55,149 nt of DNA from Actinomycetes bacterium (GCA_021779075.1 JAJYBG010000003.1:1-55149), one strand, 5' to 3'. Positions 1 through 11,803 are shown, numbered from the stretch's first letter. Numbers and translations: made by a program. Notes: generated by a model from the sequence alone, not told the origin.

Positions 1-354
1 ACGGCGCAGCACGGCGCGGATGCGCGCGAGCAGCTCGCGGCTCGAGTACGGCTTCGTCACGTAGTCGTCCGCACCGAGTTCGAGCCCGACCACGATGTCG
101 ACCTCCGAGTCCTTCGCGGTGAGCATGATGATGGGGACGCTGGAGCGAGTGCGGATCTCGCGGCAGACCTCGGTGCCCGGAATCCCCGGCAGCATGAGGT
201 CGAGCAGGATGAGGTCGGCGCCGTCGCGGTCGAAGATGCCGACGGCGTCCGTCCCGGTCTCGGCGATGACCACCTCGTAGCCCTCGCGGCGCAGCAGGAA
301 GGCGAGCGGCTCGCTGAGCGAGGGCTCGTCCTCGACGAGCAGGATGCGGGTCAC
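1..354 (-). CDS. regX3: Response regulator, OmpR/PhoB family (RegX3-like), N-terminal receiver part only; truncated by window edge
   Basis: Reverse-strand translation VTRILLVEDEPSLSEPLAFLLRREGYEVV...DLILLDLMLPGIPG...VPIIMLTAKDSEVDIVVGLELGADDYVTKPYSSRELLARIRAVLR; GTG start overlaps the stop of the adjacent kinase. Confidence 0.9.
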   Translation of the reverse strand, partial: MTRILLVEDEPSLSEPLAFLLRREGYEVVIAETGTDAVGIFDRDGADLILLDLMLPGIPGTEVCREIRTRSSVPIIMLTAKDSEVDIVVGLELGADDYVTKPYSSRELLARIRAVLRR

Positions 355-1514
355 GGTGCGGTTTCTCCTTGGGCTGTGGCGAGGACGCGGGCGGCGTCGG
401 CCTGCGGCAGGCGGATGGTGAAGGTGGAGCCGCGCCCGGGCTGCGACCAGACGCGGACATCGCCGCCGTGGTTCTGCACCGCGTGCTTGACGATCGAGAG
501 GCCGAGCCCCGTGCCGCCCGTGGCGCGCGAGCGCGCCTGGTCGACGCGGAAGAAGCGCTCGAAGATGCGGCTCTGATCGGCGTCGGGAATCCCCTCGCCC
601 TGATCGGTGACGGCGATCTCGACGACCCCGTCGTTGACGCGGGCGCCGATGCCGACCCGCGAGCCGTCGGGCGAGTAGCGGATGGCGTTCGAGATGAGGT
701 TGTCGACGGCGGTGATGAGCAGCCGAGGGTCGCCGTAGACCTGTGCATCGCTGCGCTCGCTGGTGGCGAGCTCGATGCCGTGGAGCTCGGCGGTGACGCG
801 GTTTTGATCGACCGCGGCCGAGAGGATGCGGTCGATGGAGACGAGTTCGGCATTGGCGACGACGTCGACGGCCTGCAGCCGCGAGAGTTCGATGATGTCC
901 TGGGTGAGGGTCGCGATCCGACCGGATTCCGCGGTGAGGCGCTCCGCGAAGATGCGAACCTGCTCGGGGTCGTCGGCCGCCGTCGTGAGCGCCTCGGCGA
1001 GCAATCCGATGGCCCCGATCGGGGTCTTGAGCTCATGGGAGATGTTGGCGACGAAGTCGCGGCGCACCGCCTCGAGGCGGTACGACTCGGTGCGGTCGTC
1101 GACGAGCAGCAGCACGAAGCGGCTGCCGAGCACCGAGGCGCGCACGCTCACCTGGAGCGTCGCGTCCCGGAAGCGCCCGAACTGCAGCTCGAACTCCTCG
1201 GAGACGCTCTCGCCGGTATGGCGCACCCGGTTGACGACGTCGATGAGTTCGCTGAAGACGATGTGGCCGTTCGAGACGAGTGCGAGCTGGTGCGCGCGCG
1301 CCGACGCCTTGACCACGTTGAGCGACTGGTCGACGACGAGGCCCGCGGACTCCATCGCGTCGAGCACCTCGGCGACGCCGTCCGGCACGCCGTTGCCCGC
1401 GACATGCGTAGCGGCGCGGCTGCGCCGGGCGACGACGGTGAGGACCGCGACGAAGCCTGCCCCGACCAGGAGGCCGAGAGCGGCGGCGACCAGCACCTGC
1501 CAGGTGTCGTGCAT
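351..1514 (-). CDS. senX3: Sensor histidine kinase, SenX3/PhoR-like
   Basis: DFVANISHELKTPIGAI H-box, N-box DNLISNAIRYSPDGS, GTGLGLSIVKH G-box; next to regX3 and divergent from phoU. Confidence 0.92.
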   Translation of the reverse strand: MHDTWQVLVAAALGLLVGAGFVAVLTVVARRSRAATHVAGNGVPDGVAEVLDAMESAGLVVDQSLNVVKASARAHQLALVSNGHIVFSELIDVVNRVRHTGESVSEEFELQFGRFRDATLQVSVRASVLGSRFVLLLVDDRTESYRLEAVRRDFVANISHELKTPIGAIGLLAEALTTAADDPEQVRIFAERLTAESGRIATLTQDIIELSRLQAVDVVANAELVSIDRILSAAVDQNRVTAELHGIELATSERSDAQVYGDPRLLITAVDNLISNAIRYSPDGSRVGIGARVNDGVVEIAVTDQGEGIPDADQSRIFERFFRVDQARSRATGGTGLGLSIVKHAVQNHGGDVRVWSQPGRGSTFTIRLPQADAARVLATAQGETAP

Positions 1515-1682
1515 GGCACTACAGTAACGAGACGTGCGCCGGCCACCCCGACCGAGTCGAGGGCGATCGCGCGTACTTTAGACAGTGTTAAGGCCCCAGC
1601 CAGCACCCGTTCACCTGCCCTGATGAGGATGCTGACGGGCAGCCGCTGCGGCGGCGAGATACGAGTAGAGAGCCGCGACGAC

Positions 1683-2336
1683 ATGCGCGAGGTATTCCAG
1701 CAGGAGTTGTACGAGGTGCAGGTGCGCCTCGTCGAGATCAGCGAGCTGGTGCTCCAGTCCATCCGCAAGGCGACCGAGGCGTTCAACGAGTCCGACGTGG
1801 CGCTCGCTGACCAAGTCATCTCGGCCGATCGCGAGATCGACGAGGCGGCGCTCTCACTCGACGAGCTCGCGATCGAGATCCTCTACCGCGAGCAGCCCAT
1901 GGCCCGCGACCTGCGGATCGTCGTCAGCGCGCTGCGGATGAGCGCCTCGCTCGAGCGCATGGGCGACCTCGCCCAGCACATCGCGCAGCTCGCCCGCTAC
2001 CGCTACCCCGACAGGGTCGTGCCCGACAGCCTGCACGGGACCTTCCTCAAGCTCGGCGCCCAGGACGTCCTCATCGCCCAGATGCTCACCGAGCTGCTGC
2101 GCACGCAGGATGTCGAGCTCGGCGACCGCATCCGCAGTGAGGACGACGTCGTGGACAAGCTGCACCAGAGCGTCTTCGACGCCGTGCTCAGCCCCGATTG
2201 GACGGGCGAGGCCGGGAACACGGTCGACGTGACCCTCGCCTCGCGCTACCACGAACGCTTCGCCGACCACGCGGCGTCGATCGCCAAGAAGGTGCAGTAC
2301 CTCGCCACCGGCGACTGGGCCGGCGCGGACGCCTAG
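1683..2336 (+). CDS. phoU: Phosphate signalling complex protein PhoU
   Basis: MREVFQQELYEVQVRLVEISELVLQSIRKATEAF...ARDLRIVVSALRMSASLERMGDLAQHIA; internal start of ORF 369..2336. Confidence 0.93.
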   Translation: MREVFQQELYEVQVRLVEISELVLQSIRKATEAFNESDVALADQVISADREIDEAALSLDELAIEILYREQPMARDLRIVVSALRMSASLERMGDLAQHIAQLARYRYPDRVVPDSLHGTFLKLGAQDVLIAQMLTELLRTQDVELGDRIRSEDDVVDKLHQSVFDAVLSPDWTGEAGNTVDVTLASRYHERFADHAASIAKKVQYLATGDWAGADA

Positions 2337-2362
2337 GTGAAAGGTGCACCGCGCCTTTCACC
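2336..2362 (+). terminator. Hairpin after phoU, no U-tract
   Basis: GGTGAAAGG (2336-2344) / CCTTTCACC (2354-2362), 9-bp perfect stem. Confidence 0.55.
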
Positions 2363-2464
2363 GCGTCCGTCTGAGCCTCGCGGGCGCGACATCACGCGGC
2401 CCCGGGCGGGGCGGGTTCCGATCCGGGGCCTGGCCGCCGCCGACCCTCGATAGAGTCGCTACCT

Positions 2465-3232
2465 ATGTGGCGGCGGATCGCTCCGAAGCTGCACGTCGCG
2501 CACGACTCGGGCGAAGGTCCGGCGGTCGTGCTGCTGCACGGGATCGCGTCATCGTCGGTCACCTTCAAGAACGTCATCCCGCTGCTCGACCACCACCGGG
2601 TCATCGCCCTCGACCTCCTCGGCTTCGGCGAGTCGCCCGCCCCCGCAGGCGCCGAGTACTCGATGGCGGAGCACGTCGCGGCTATCAAGCGCACGCTGCG
2701 CTCGCTGAGGATCCGGGGACCGTACACTCTCGTCGGACACTCCATGGGGGCGCTCTTCGCCGCGCGCATCGCCGCAAGGAATCCGCACCGGATCCGCCGC
2801 CTCGTCCTGGTGTCGCCGCCCATCTACATCCTGCCCGCCGAGCTCAGCCGTCTGCACGAGCGGGAACTGATGGGCCTGTACCTGCGCGCCTATCGCTTCA
2901 TCAGGGAGAACCAGGAGTTCACCCTGCGGAATGCGCACATCCTCCAGAGGCTGCTGCCGGTGCGCGGCATGCTCGACATCACTGAGCGCACCTGGACGCC
3001 GTTCGTGAAGTCGCTGGCGAACTCCGTCGAGCAGCAGACCGCACTCAGCGACCTCGCGGACGTGCGGGTGCCCGCCGCGATCGTCGTCGGATCCAACGAC
3101 GAGTTCACGTCGAGCGGGGCGATGAAGATCGCCGGCCGGCTCGAGGGCGTCAGCCTGCACCGGGTGCCGGGCGGCTACCACATGATCGGCCGACGCCTCG
3201 CACGCGCCGTCGTGCAGGCGATCGACGCCTGA
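2465..3232 (+). CDS. Alpha/beta hydrolase
   Basis: VVLLHGIASSSVTF..., GHSMGALFA nucleophile elbow; TAGAGT -10 located 8 nt before ATG. Confidence 0.88.
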   Translation: MWRRIAPKLHVAHDSGEGPAVVLLHGIASSSVTFKNVIPLLDHHRVIALDLLGFGESPAPAGAEYSMAEHVAAIKRTLRSLRIRGPYTLVGHSMGALFAARIAARNPHRIRRLVLVSPPIYILPAELSRLHERELMGLYLRAYRFIRENQEFTLRNAHILQRLLPVRGMLDITERTWTPFVKSLANSVEQQTALSDLADVRVPAAIVVGSNDEFTSSGAMKIAGRLEGVSLHRVPGGYHMIGRRLARAVVQAIDA

Positions 3233-3247
3233 GCGCGAGCGCCGGGC

Positions 3248-3958
3248 TCAGGCGATGGCGGTGCCGAACAGCCGTCCGACCGCGTAGGTGACCGCCATCG
3301 TGATGACGCCCATGCCGACGTTGCGCAGAATGGCCTTGAGCCGCGGCGCGCCGCCGAGGCGTGCGCTGAGCAGGCCGGTGATGAGCAACCCGAGCGCGAC
3401 GGCGATCACGCACACCCACACCCGCCAATCGCCGGGGGGAAGCAGGATCGCAGCCAGCGGAATGAGCGCTCCGGCCGCGAACGAGACCAGCGACGACAAT
3501 GCTGCGGCCCACGGATTGGTGAGGGCGTCCGGGTTGATGCCGAGCTCCGCATCGGCGTGGGCGCGGAACGCATCTTTCGCGGTGAGGTCCTCGGCGACCT
3601 GGCGGGCGAGCTCCGGCCTGATGCCCTTGTCGACGTAGAGCTGGGCGAGCTCGTCGAGTTCGTGCTCCGGGAGGTTCGCGAGCTCCCACCGCTCTTTCGC
3701 CAGCGCGGCCTTCTCGGAGTCGAGCTGCGCGCTGACGGACACGTACTCGCCGCCGGCCATCGCGAGCGACCCGGCGACGAGGCCCGCGATGCCGGCGGTC
3801 GCGATCGCCACCACGCTGCCGGACGCCCCTGCCACGCCGATGACGATGCCGGCGGTCGAGACGATGCCGTCGTTCGCGCCGAGCACCCCGGCGCGCAGCC
3901 AGTTCAGCCGGGGGCCGATATCACCCTGATGCTGCTCCTGCGGATGCCCCAGGCTCAT
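3248..3958 (-). CDS. VIT1/CCC1 family transporter
   Basis: GVLGANDGIVSTAGIVIGVAGA...SLAMAGGEYVSVSAQ...; internal start of ORF 3248..4525, overlapping the upstream gene by ATGA. Confidence 0.88.
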   Translation of the reverse strand: MSLGHPQEQHQGDIGPRLNWLRAGVLGANDGIVSTAGIVIGVAGASGSVVAIATAGIAGLVAGSLAMAGGEYVSVSAQLDSEKAALAKERWELANLPEHELDELAQLYVDKGIRPELARQVAEDLTAKDAFRAHADAELGINPDALTNPWAAALSSLVSFAAGALIPLAAILLPPGDWRVWVCVIAVALGLLITGLLSARLGGAPRLKAILRNVGMGVITMAVTYAVGRLFGTAIA

Positions 3959-4449
3959 GCGGCACCGCGCCAGAGCGCACGAGCACCGGTGTCGCCGACG
4001 ATGATCATCGAGACAATCGCGAAAACCGCCACGACGCTCAGGGCGATCGCGATGACGACGGAGAGGACGCGGGCGGTGCGGGGATCCGCCACGAGGGCCG
4101 CGGAACGGCCCGGGCGCGGCCGCGTGAAGTAGCGGGGCCACGCCCAGTGCACCCAGGTGCCGGCGAACAGCAGTGCGGCTCCGGCGACCGCGACATCCGC
4201 GATCTGGGTGTGCGCGGTGATCGCCGCAGTCCGCGTCACCTGCTCCGCGAGCGCCTCTCCCGACTGCTGGGTGACCAGGGTCGCAAGGAACGCGAGAGTA
4301 GCGAGCACCGGCAGGACGATGCCGAGCCAGTTGCGCATCTTCGGAATCCATGCGGCGGCGAGGGCAAGCAGGGCGACGACCGGCACCGAGATCACCGCCG
4401 CGTGGACGAAGAGAGGGTGCAGCGGCAGTCCGCCGAAAAGCCAGGACAT
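3955..4449 (-). CDS. DUF2231-like membrane protein
   Basis: MSWLFGGLPLHPLFVHAAVISVPVV... with four hydrophobic segments. Confidence 0.75.
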   Translation of the reverse strand: MSWLFGGLPLHPLFVHAAVISVPVVALLALAAAWIPKMRNWLGIVLPVLATLAFLATLVTQQSGEALAEQVTRTAAITAHTQIADVAVAGAALLFAGTWVHWAWPRYFTRPRPGRSAALVADPRTARVLSVVIAIALSVVAVFAIVSMIIVGDTGARALWRGAA

Positions 4450-4600
4450 GCGAATAACTCCGTCGATTCGCGAAGGGGATCAAAAGGCGGCACCGTCTGA
4501 TCGGTCCGATCTGGCGGACCCGCACACCTGTCTACCGGCTGGAATCATCGCGCGCCAGCGAGGCGAGGCTACCCTTATCGGGCCGCGGCACCTGCGGCCG

Positions 4601-5350
4601 CTACTTCCGACCCTGCGCCGCGACGGCCGCAGCACCCGCCGCCGCCGCCTCGGGGTCGAGGTACTCGCCCGGGTCGAGGGGGGTGAAATCCTTGTCGAGC
4701 CGGTAGACGAGCGGGATTCCGGTGGGGATGTTGAGCCCGGCGATGTCGGCGTCGGAGATGCCGTCGAGGTGCTTCACCAGCGCGCGCAGCGAGTTCCCGT
4801 GCGCGGTGACGAGCACGGTCTGGCCGCTCGCGAGCGACGCGGTGATGTCGGACTCCCAGTACGGGAGGAAGCGGTCGATGACGTTCTTCAGCGCCTCGGT
4901 GCGGGGGACCTCGCCGTCGATGCCGAGGTAGCGCGGGTCGTGCACCTGCGAGTACTCGCTGTCGTCCGGGAGCGGGGGCGGCGGCACGTCGAAGGAGCGT
5001 CGCCATACCGCGAACTGCTCCTCGCCGAACTCTGCGAGGGTCTGGGCCTTGTCCTTGCCCTGGAGGGCGCCGTAGTGGCGCTCGTTGAGGCGCCAGGAGC
5101 GCTTCACCGGAATCCAGAGACGGTCGGCGGTGTCGAGGGCGAGATTCGCGGTCTGGATCGCCCGGGAGAGCAGGCTGGTGTAGAGAATGTCGGGCAGCAG
5201 GCCCGAGGAGGCGAGGAGCTCGCCGGCGTGCTTCGCCTCAGCGACGCCCTGCTCGGTGAGACGCACGTCGACCCAGCCGGTGAACTGGTTGGACCGGTTC
5301 CACTGCGACTGGCCGTGGCGAAGCAGGATGAGCGTGTAGGAGGCAGCCAT
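4601..5350 (-). CDS. gpmA: 2,3-bisphosphoglycerate-dependent phosphoglycerate mutase
   Basis: [31 protein letters not shown]...[11 protein letters not shown]...[15 protein letters not shown]. Confidence 0.96.
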   Translation of the reverse strand: MAASYTLILLRHGQSQWNRSNQFTGWVDVRLTEQGVAEAKHAGELLASSGLLPDILYTSLLSRAIQTANLALDTADRLWIPVKRSWRLNERHYGALQGKDKAQTLAEFGEEQFAVWRRSFDVPPPPLPDDSEYSQVHDPRYLGIDGEVPRTEALKNVIDRFLPYWESDITASLASGQTVLVTAHGNSLRALVKHLDGISDADIAGLNIPTGIPLVYRLDKDFTPLDPGEYLDPEAAAAGAAAVAAQGRK

Positions 5351-5383
5351 GGAGCCAGCCTAGCCAGGCGCCAAGATAGGGGA

Positions 5384-6204
5384 ATGGCGGGTCGAAGCAG
5401 GGCGATCGGGGTGATCACCCGCGGCACCACGAACACCAATCGGCTGCGCCGCGTCGACCGCTGGATCGCCGCGCAGGGCGCCCTGCGGTCGGCATCCGAT
5501 CCGCTCGTCGTCGACCTCGGGTACGGGGCCAGCGCTGTCACGACGTTCGAGCTGTGGTCGCGGCTGGCGAGGGCGCGGCCGGATGTCTCGGTCGTGGGAC
5601 TCGAGATCGACCCGGGCCGGGTGGCGACCGCGCGCGCCCAGCTGGACGCGGTGAAGGAGGGACTGACGCCGTTCGACCCCGGGATGGCGGTCTCGTTCGA
5701 GCGCGGCGGATTCGAGGTGCCGCTGCCCCTGGGCCGCCGCGCCGCCGTCATCCGGGCGTTCAACGTGCTGCGGCAGTACCGCGAGGACGAGGTCGCCGGG
5801 GCCTGGGCGCGGATGACCGCCCGGCTGCAGCCGGACGGGATCCTCGCCGAGGGCACCTGCGATGAGATCGGACGCGTGAGCTCGTGGGTCGCCCTCGGGC
5901 CGGAGGGGCCGCATACCTTCACCATCTCGCTCAGGTTGGCCGGCCTCGAATCGCCGGCCGTCGTCGCCGAGCGGCTGCCCAAGGTGCTCATCCACCGGAA
6001 CGTGCCGGGCGAGCGGATACACGATTTCGTCGCCGCGCTGGATTCCGCCTGGACGCGCGCCGCGCCGCTGTCCGCCTACGGCGTGGTCCAGCGCTGGCTG
6101 GGCGCGATCTCGACGCTCAAGGCCGAGGGCTGGCCGGTGATCGGCGGCACGACCCGCTGGCGGCTCGGCGAGGTCACCGTGCCGTGGCAGGCCGTCGCGC
6201 CGGC

Positions 6205-6208
<4 letters not shown>
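5384..6208 (+). CDS. SAM-dependent methyltransferase (class I)
   Basis: VVDLGYGASAVTTFELWSRLARARPDVSVVGLEIDPGRV; internal start of ORF 4157..6208. Confidence 0.75.
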
Positions 6209-7958
<1,750 letters not shown>

Positions 7959-8006
7959 CTAGGCGCGCAACGCGCACCGCGACCCGGCACGTCACGTCAC
8001 GACGGG

Positions 8007-9113
8007 CTAACGGGTGCGCGCGCCCAGCCGCGGCAGGCGGGGCACGTCGGCGGTGGCGCCGGCGCCGGGCGGGACGATGACCTCCTGCGCCGCGGCGACG
8101 TCGCCGCCCTCGGCGCGCACCATGAGCACGGCGTCCGTCGGCGTCGAGCGCTTGACGACGGCGAGGGCGATAGGGCCGAGCTCGTGGTGGATCGCCGCCG
8201 AGGTGATGAGGCCGACAGGATCCCCCCCGAGCAGCACCGGGTCGCCGTGAGCGGGCAGCACCGCATCGCTGCCGTCGAGGTGCAGCATGACGAGGCGGCG
8301 CGGCGGGTGGCCGAGGTTGTGCACCTTCGCGACCGTCTCCTGCCCGCGGTAGCAGCCCTTGCTGAGGTGCACGGCGCTGCGCAGCCAGTCGAGCTCGTGC
8401 GGGATGCTGCGCTCGTCCACCTCCGCGGCGGCGCGAGGCCGCCACGCGGCGATGCGCAGCGCTTCGAGCGCGGCGGTGCCTGCCAGCGGTGCACCAGATT
8501 CCGCGAGCCTCTGCTGCTCGTCGGGGCTGACGATGCTCTCGTACCAGCTCCACTGCGCGGCCGGGTGCTCGCCGAGCGCGTACTGGTGGCCGCCCGCCGT
8601 AACGTGCGACCACGGGTCGTGCCACTCGGCCACGATCTCGTGATCTCCACCGGATCGCTGCGCGATCCAGTCGGTCAACGGGATCGAGGAGCCGATCACG
8701 GCGTACTCGCCGGTGGCGTCGCGCGGCTCGACCCGCAGCATGAAGCGCATCTTCGTCAGGAATCCGAGCAGCCCGTCGACCTCGGGGCGGTCGACGATGA
8801 GCCAGGCCGTCGCGCCGTCGTCGACGACCTTCGCCGCCCATTCGATGCGGCCGGTCGGGTCGAGGACGAGCAGCTCGGTGGACTCGCCGGGCGCGAGGCC
8901 GAGCAGTTCCTGCGAAGTGATGGAGTTGAGCCAGGAGAGCCGGTCCGGGCCGGGCACCGCGATGACGCCGCGCGAGGAAAGGTCGACGATCGCGTCCCCG
9001 CGTTCGAGAGCGCGCTGCTCGCCGAGCGGGTTGCCGTAGTGCCAGACGGCACCCTCGTCGGGCCAGGGCGCGGCGACGGCGCCCGCCAATCGGAGGAAGG
9101 GATTACTGCTCAC
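8007..9113 (-). CDS. ygfZ: YgfZ/GcvT-domain folate-binding protein
   Basis: LSKGCYRGQETVAKVHNLG signature. Confidence 0.92.
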   Translation of the reverse strand: MSSNPFLRLAGAVAAPWPDEGAVWHYGNPLGEQRALERGDAIVDLSSRGVIAVPGPDRLSWLNSITSQELLGLAPGESTELLVLDPTGRIEWAAKVVDDGATAWLIVDRPEVDGLLGFLTKMRFMLRVEPRDATGEYAVIGSSIPLTDWIAQRSGGDHEIVAEWHDPWSHVTAGGHQYALGEHPAAQWSWYESIVSPDEQQRLAESGAPLAGTAALEALRIAAWRPRAAAEVDERSIPHELDWLRSAVHLSKGCYRGQETVAKVHNLGHPPRRLVMLHLDGSDAVLPAHGDPVLLGGDPVGLITSAAIHHELGPIALAVVKRSTPTDAVLMVRAEGGDVAAAQEVIVPPGAGATADVPRLPRLGARTR

Positions 9114-9188
9114 CGCGCCACCTGCCTGCCGCGGCGGAGGTGCGCGCGACGGTCCACCGGACCACCGCCGTCAGCGAGCGCGTCCGCA

Positions 9189-9785
9189 TCAGTCCACCTT
9201 CGCGAGGCGTGCCGAGGCGTGGGTGCGCAGGTGCTGGCCGAGCGCCGCGATGTCCCACGCCCAGAGCAGGTGCCCTTCGACGAGCCCGTAGAGGCGAGTC
9301 GCCGCAGCGTACTCCTTCGCCCCGGCAGTGCGCATCACGGCGTCCGTCGCGAGGTCGATGCGGGGGCCCTTCACCTGTCCGAGATACACCTCGCTGACAC
9401 CGTCCGGATGCACGAGCGAAACCTCGATGTCGAAGCCGTCGGCGGCATTGCGCAGTGTCTCGACCTCGTCCGCACTGCCGAAGGGGCGCTCCCCCACTCC
9501 GGGCAGCATGCCGGGGCCGGGATCGCCCGGCTGCAGCGGGCGCGACAGTCGCCAGTAGCCGGTCTCGGCCACCAGCGGCGTGTGCGCGTCGTCGAGCACC
9601 CACGAGTACGCGCTGTAGTTGAGGTACGGCAGGCCGTCCTGGCTGAAGCTGATCCGCTGGCCGAATTCGCGCTGCACGTGGTCGGTGCCGATCGTGTAGT
9701 CGAGCACGCCGGTGCCCTCCCACACGCCGAGCAGCCACGACAGCGGCACGATCTCGGCGGGAACGCCGATGGGCAGCTCGATCAC
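9189..9785 (-). CDS. FABP / nitrobindin-like heme-binding protein (DUF1794/UPF0678)
   Basis: PLSWLLGVWEGTGVLDYTIGTDHVQREFGQRISF...LYGLVEGHLLWAWDIAALGQHL; GTG start inside ORF 9189..9863. Confidence 0.85.
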   Translation of the reverse strand: MIELPIGVPAEIVPLSWLLGVWEGTGVLDYTIGTDHVQREFGQRISFSQDGLPYLNYSAYSWVLDDAHTPLVAETGYWRLSRPLQPGDPGPGMLPGVGERPFGSADEVETLRNAADGFDIEVSLVHPDGVSEVYLGQVKGPRIDLATDAVMRTAGAKEYAAATRLYGLVEGHLLWAWDIAALGQHLRTHASARLAKVD

Positions 9786-9795
9786 GAGCGGCCGC

Positions 9796-9906
9796 TCAGC
9801 GCTGGCCGCGGAAGAGGTTGTAGACGACGAGAACGGCCGTGCCGGCGATCGCGAGCCCCGCAAGGCCCAGCAGACCGACGAAGACGAGTTCCAGCGTCAC
9901 GAGCAT
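9796..9906 (-). CDS. 36-aa single-TM membrane microprotein (not in the ORF track)
   Basis: Translation MLVTLELVFVGLLGLAGLAIAGTAVLVVYNLFRGQR*; TAGACT -10 (9914-9919) 7 nt before ATG. Confidence 0.7.
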   Translation of the reverse strand: MLVTLELVFVGLLGLAGLAIAGTAVLVVYNLFRGQR

Positions 9907-9916
9907 GAGACCGAGT

Positions 9917-10198
9917 CTACCGGTGGAGAAGGAAAACGACGCCAGTCGCGACCACGAGAATGATGACCGCGCCGGTCACGGAGGCGCCGAGGCGGCGCAC
10001 GAAGCCGCGCTTCTCCTGGGTGGCGAGTTGGATGCACAACGACAGCACGGTGCACCCGCCGAGCGAGATGCCGAGCCAGGCGGCGTCCTCGAACGCGCGC
10101 GAGAAGATCGCGATGAGAACGCCGGCCGCGAGCGCCGCCGCCCACACCGCCGCGACGGTGCCGCTCGCCGCCGCGACAGGCAGGGAATCGGAGGACAT
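9917..10198 (-). CDS. Small membrane protein, 93 aa, unknown function
   Basis: MSSDSLPVAAASGTVAAVWAAALAAGVLIAIFSRAF...VTGAVIILVVATGVVFLLHR; three hydrophobic segments; internal start of ORF 9917..11254. Confidence 0.65.
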   Translation of the reverse strand: MSSDSLPVAAASGTVAAVWAAALAAGVLIAIFSRAFEDAAWLGISLGGCTVLSLCIQLATQEKRGFVRRLGASVTGAVIILVVATGVVFLLHR

Positions 10199-10288
10199 AC
10201 GCCCATTCTGCCGCTCAGCACCTGCCCGGCGATCTGTAACCTGCCCGTCATATAGAATTCTCGGCAAAGCGGTCGAGGTGGAGGTGTT

Positions 10289-10954
10289 ATGGCGCAGCTG
10301 CTGATCTTGACGTCCGCCCAAGATCACGACGTGCTGCCTGCCCTCGGGCTCCTCACCCACCGCACCCGCACCGTACCCGCAGACGCCTCGTCCCTCGTCA
10401 ACGCTCCCAGCTGCGACATCATCTTCATCGACGCCCGCCGCGACCTCGTGGGGGCCAAATCCCTCGCGAAGCTGCTCGAGACCACCGGCTCCGCCACTCC
10501 GCTGCTGCTCATCCTCACCGAGGGCGGCCTGCCGGCGGTGAACGCCGACTGGGGCATCAGCGACGTCGTCCTCGCCGACGCCGGCCCCGCCGAGGTCGAC
10601 GCGCGCATCCGGCTCGCCATCGACCGGCAGTCGCGCGACTCGCAGGGCTCCAAGATCCAGACCTCCGGCGTCGTCATCGACGAGGCCAGCTTCTCGGCCA
10701 AAGTGCACGGCCGCTCCCTCGACCTCACCTTCAAGGAGTTCGAGCTGCTGCGCTTCCTGGCGACGCATCCCTCGCGCGTCTTCACCCGCGAACAGCTGCT
10801 CAGCGAGGTATGGGGCTACGACTACTTCGGCGGCACCCGCACGGTCGACGTGCACGTGCGGCGCCTGCGTGCCAAGCTCGGCGACTCCGAGTCGCTCATC
10901 GGCACGGTGCGCAACGTCGGCTACCGCTTCAACGTCTTCGAAGACGGCCAGTGA
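10289..10954 (+). CDS. GlnR-like OmpR-family winged-helix regulator with atypical receiver domain
   Basis: C-terminal [55 protein letters not shown]; adjacent to mshD as for GlnR in mycobacteria. Confidence 0.85.
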   Translation: MAQLLILTSAQDHDVLPALGLLTHRTRTVPADASSLVNAPSCDIIFIDARRDLVGAKSLAKLLETTGSATPLLLILTEGGLPAVNADWGISDVVLADAGPAEVDARIRLAIDRQSRDSQGSKIQTSGVVIDEASFSAKVHGRSLDLTFKEFELLRFLATHPSRVFTREQLLSEVWGYDYFGGTRTVDVHVRRLRAKLGDSESLIGTVRNVGYRFNVFEDGQ

Positions 10955-11766
10955 CCCGGGAGGGGCTCGTCGCGGCGGATGCCGCGATCGCGCCCGTCCT
11001 CCCTTTCGACGAGCAGACCCGGCTCGATGTGGCCGCCGGCCGCCGACTCGCGTACGAGATCCACGCCATCGACGGCGAGGTCGTCGGGTACGGGGTGCTC
11101 GGCCGCGGCCAGCTCGACCTGGAGCTTGCGCCCCGCTGGCGCGGCCTCGGACTCGGCAGGACCGCTGCCGAGTCGCTGCTCGCCCTCGCCGGCGCCGGCG
11201 CCCTGACGGCCTGGTCGCACGGCGACCACCCGGCCGCGCGCACCCTCGCCGCACGATTCGGATTCCGCGCGGCGCGCACCCTGTACCGGATGACGGCCAC
11301 TCGTCTCGACCCGCGCGCCGCGCCGAGCGGGCCTGCCGCCGAGATCGCTGCGTTCCGCCCCGGCGCCGACGACGCGGGGTGGCTGGCCCTCAACGCCCAG
11401 GTCTTCGCAGACCATCCCGAGCAGGGTGGCGTCACGCTCGCCGACCTCCAGGAGCGGATGGCCGAGCCGTGGTTCCAGGCCGGCGACTTCCTCGTCGCCC
11501 GCGACCCGGATGGCGCCATGGTCGGCTACTGCTGGACCAAGTTCGAGCCCGGCGATGACGCCGGCGAGATCTACGTCCTCGGCGTCGAGGGCCGCGTCCG
11601 CGGAACAGGCCTCGCCGGCCGCCTGCTCGCCGCCGCCGCCGCGCTGCGGACGCCGCCGGCCGGCTGGTTCCTCTACGTCGACGGCGATAACGACAACGCC
11701 ATCCGGCTGTACCGGCGGTGGGGTTTCGAGGTCGCCGAGACCCACGTGCAGTACGCCCGCCCGTAG
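10951..11766 (+). CDS. mshD: Mycothiol synthase (tandem GNAT)
   Basis: [56 protein letters not shown]...[14 protein letters not shown] overlap with upstream gene. Confidence 0.93.
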   Translation: MTREGLVAADAAIAPVLPFDEQTRLDVAAGRRLAYEIHAIDGEVVGYGVLGRGQLDLELAPRWRGLGLGRTAAESLLALAGAGALTAWSHGDHPAARTLAARFGFRAARTLYRMTATRLDPRAAPSGPAAEIAAFRPGADDAGWLALNAQVFADHPEQGGVTLADLQERMAEPWFQAGDFLVARDPDGAMVGYCWTKFEPGDDAGEIYVLGVEGRVRGTGLAGRLLAAAAALRTPPAGWFLYVDGDNDNAIRLYRRWGFEVAETHVQYARP

Positions 11767-11785
11767 CCTGTAGCCCGGAATCCGG

Positions 11786-11803
11786 CGTCACCGCCAGTTC
11801 ACC
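11786..11803 (+). promoter_or_regulatory. Putative PHO box upstream of ppk
   Basis: CGTCACC-GCCA-GTTCACC, repeat units phased by 11 nt. Confidence 0.5.

Noticed and set aside
4555-4580. IdeR/DtxR-like iron box (AGGCTACCCTTA) upstream of the DUF2231/CCC1 genes
   Set aside because: Only a weak half-site match; more likely a TAGCCT -10 element on the minus strand.
10304-10326. ATCTTGACGTCCGCCCAAGAT-like sequence resembling the icd/sucC operator
   Set aside because: Lies inside the glnR-like coding region with a wider spacing; probably coincidental.
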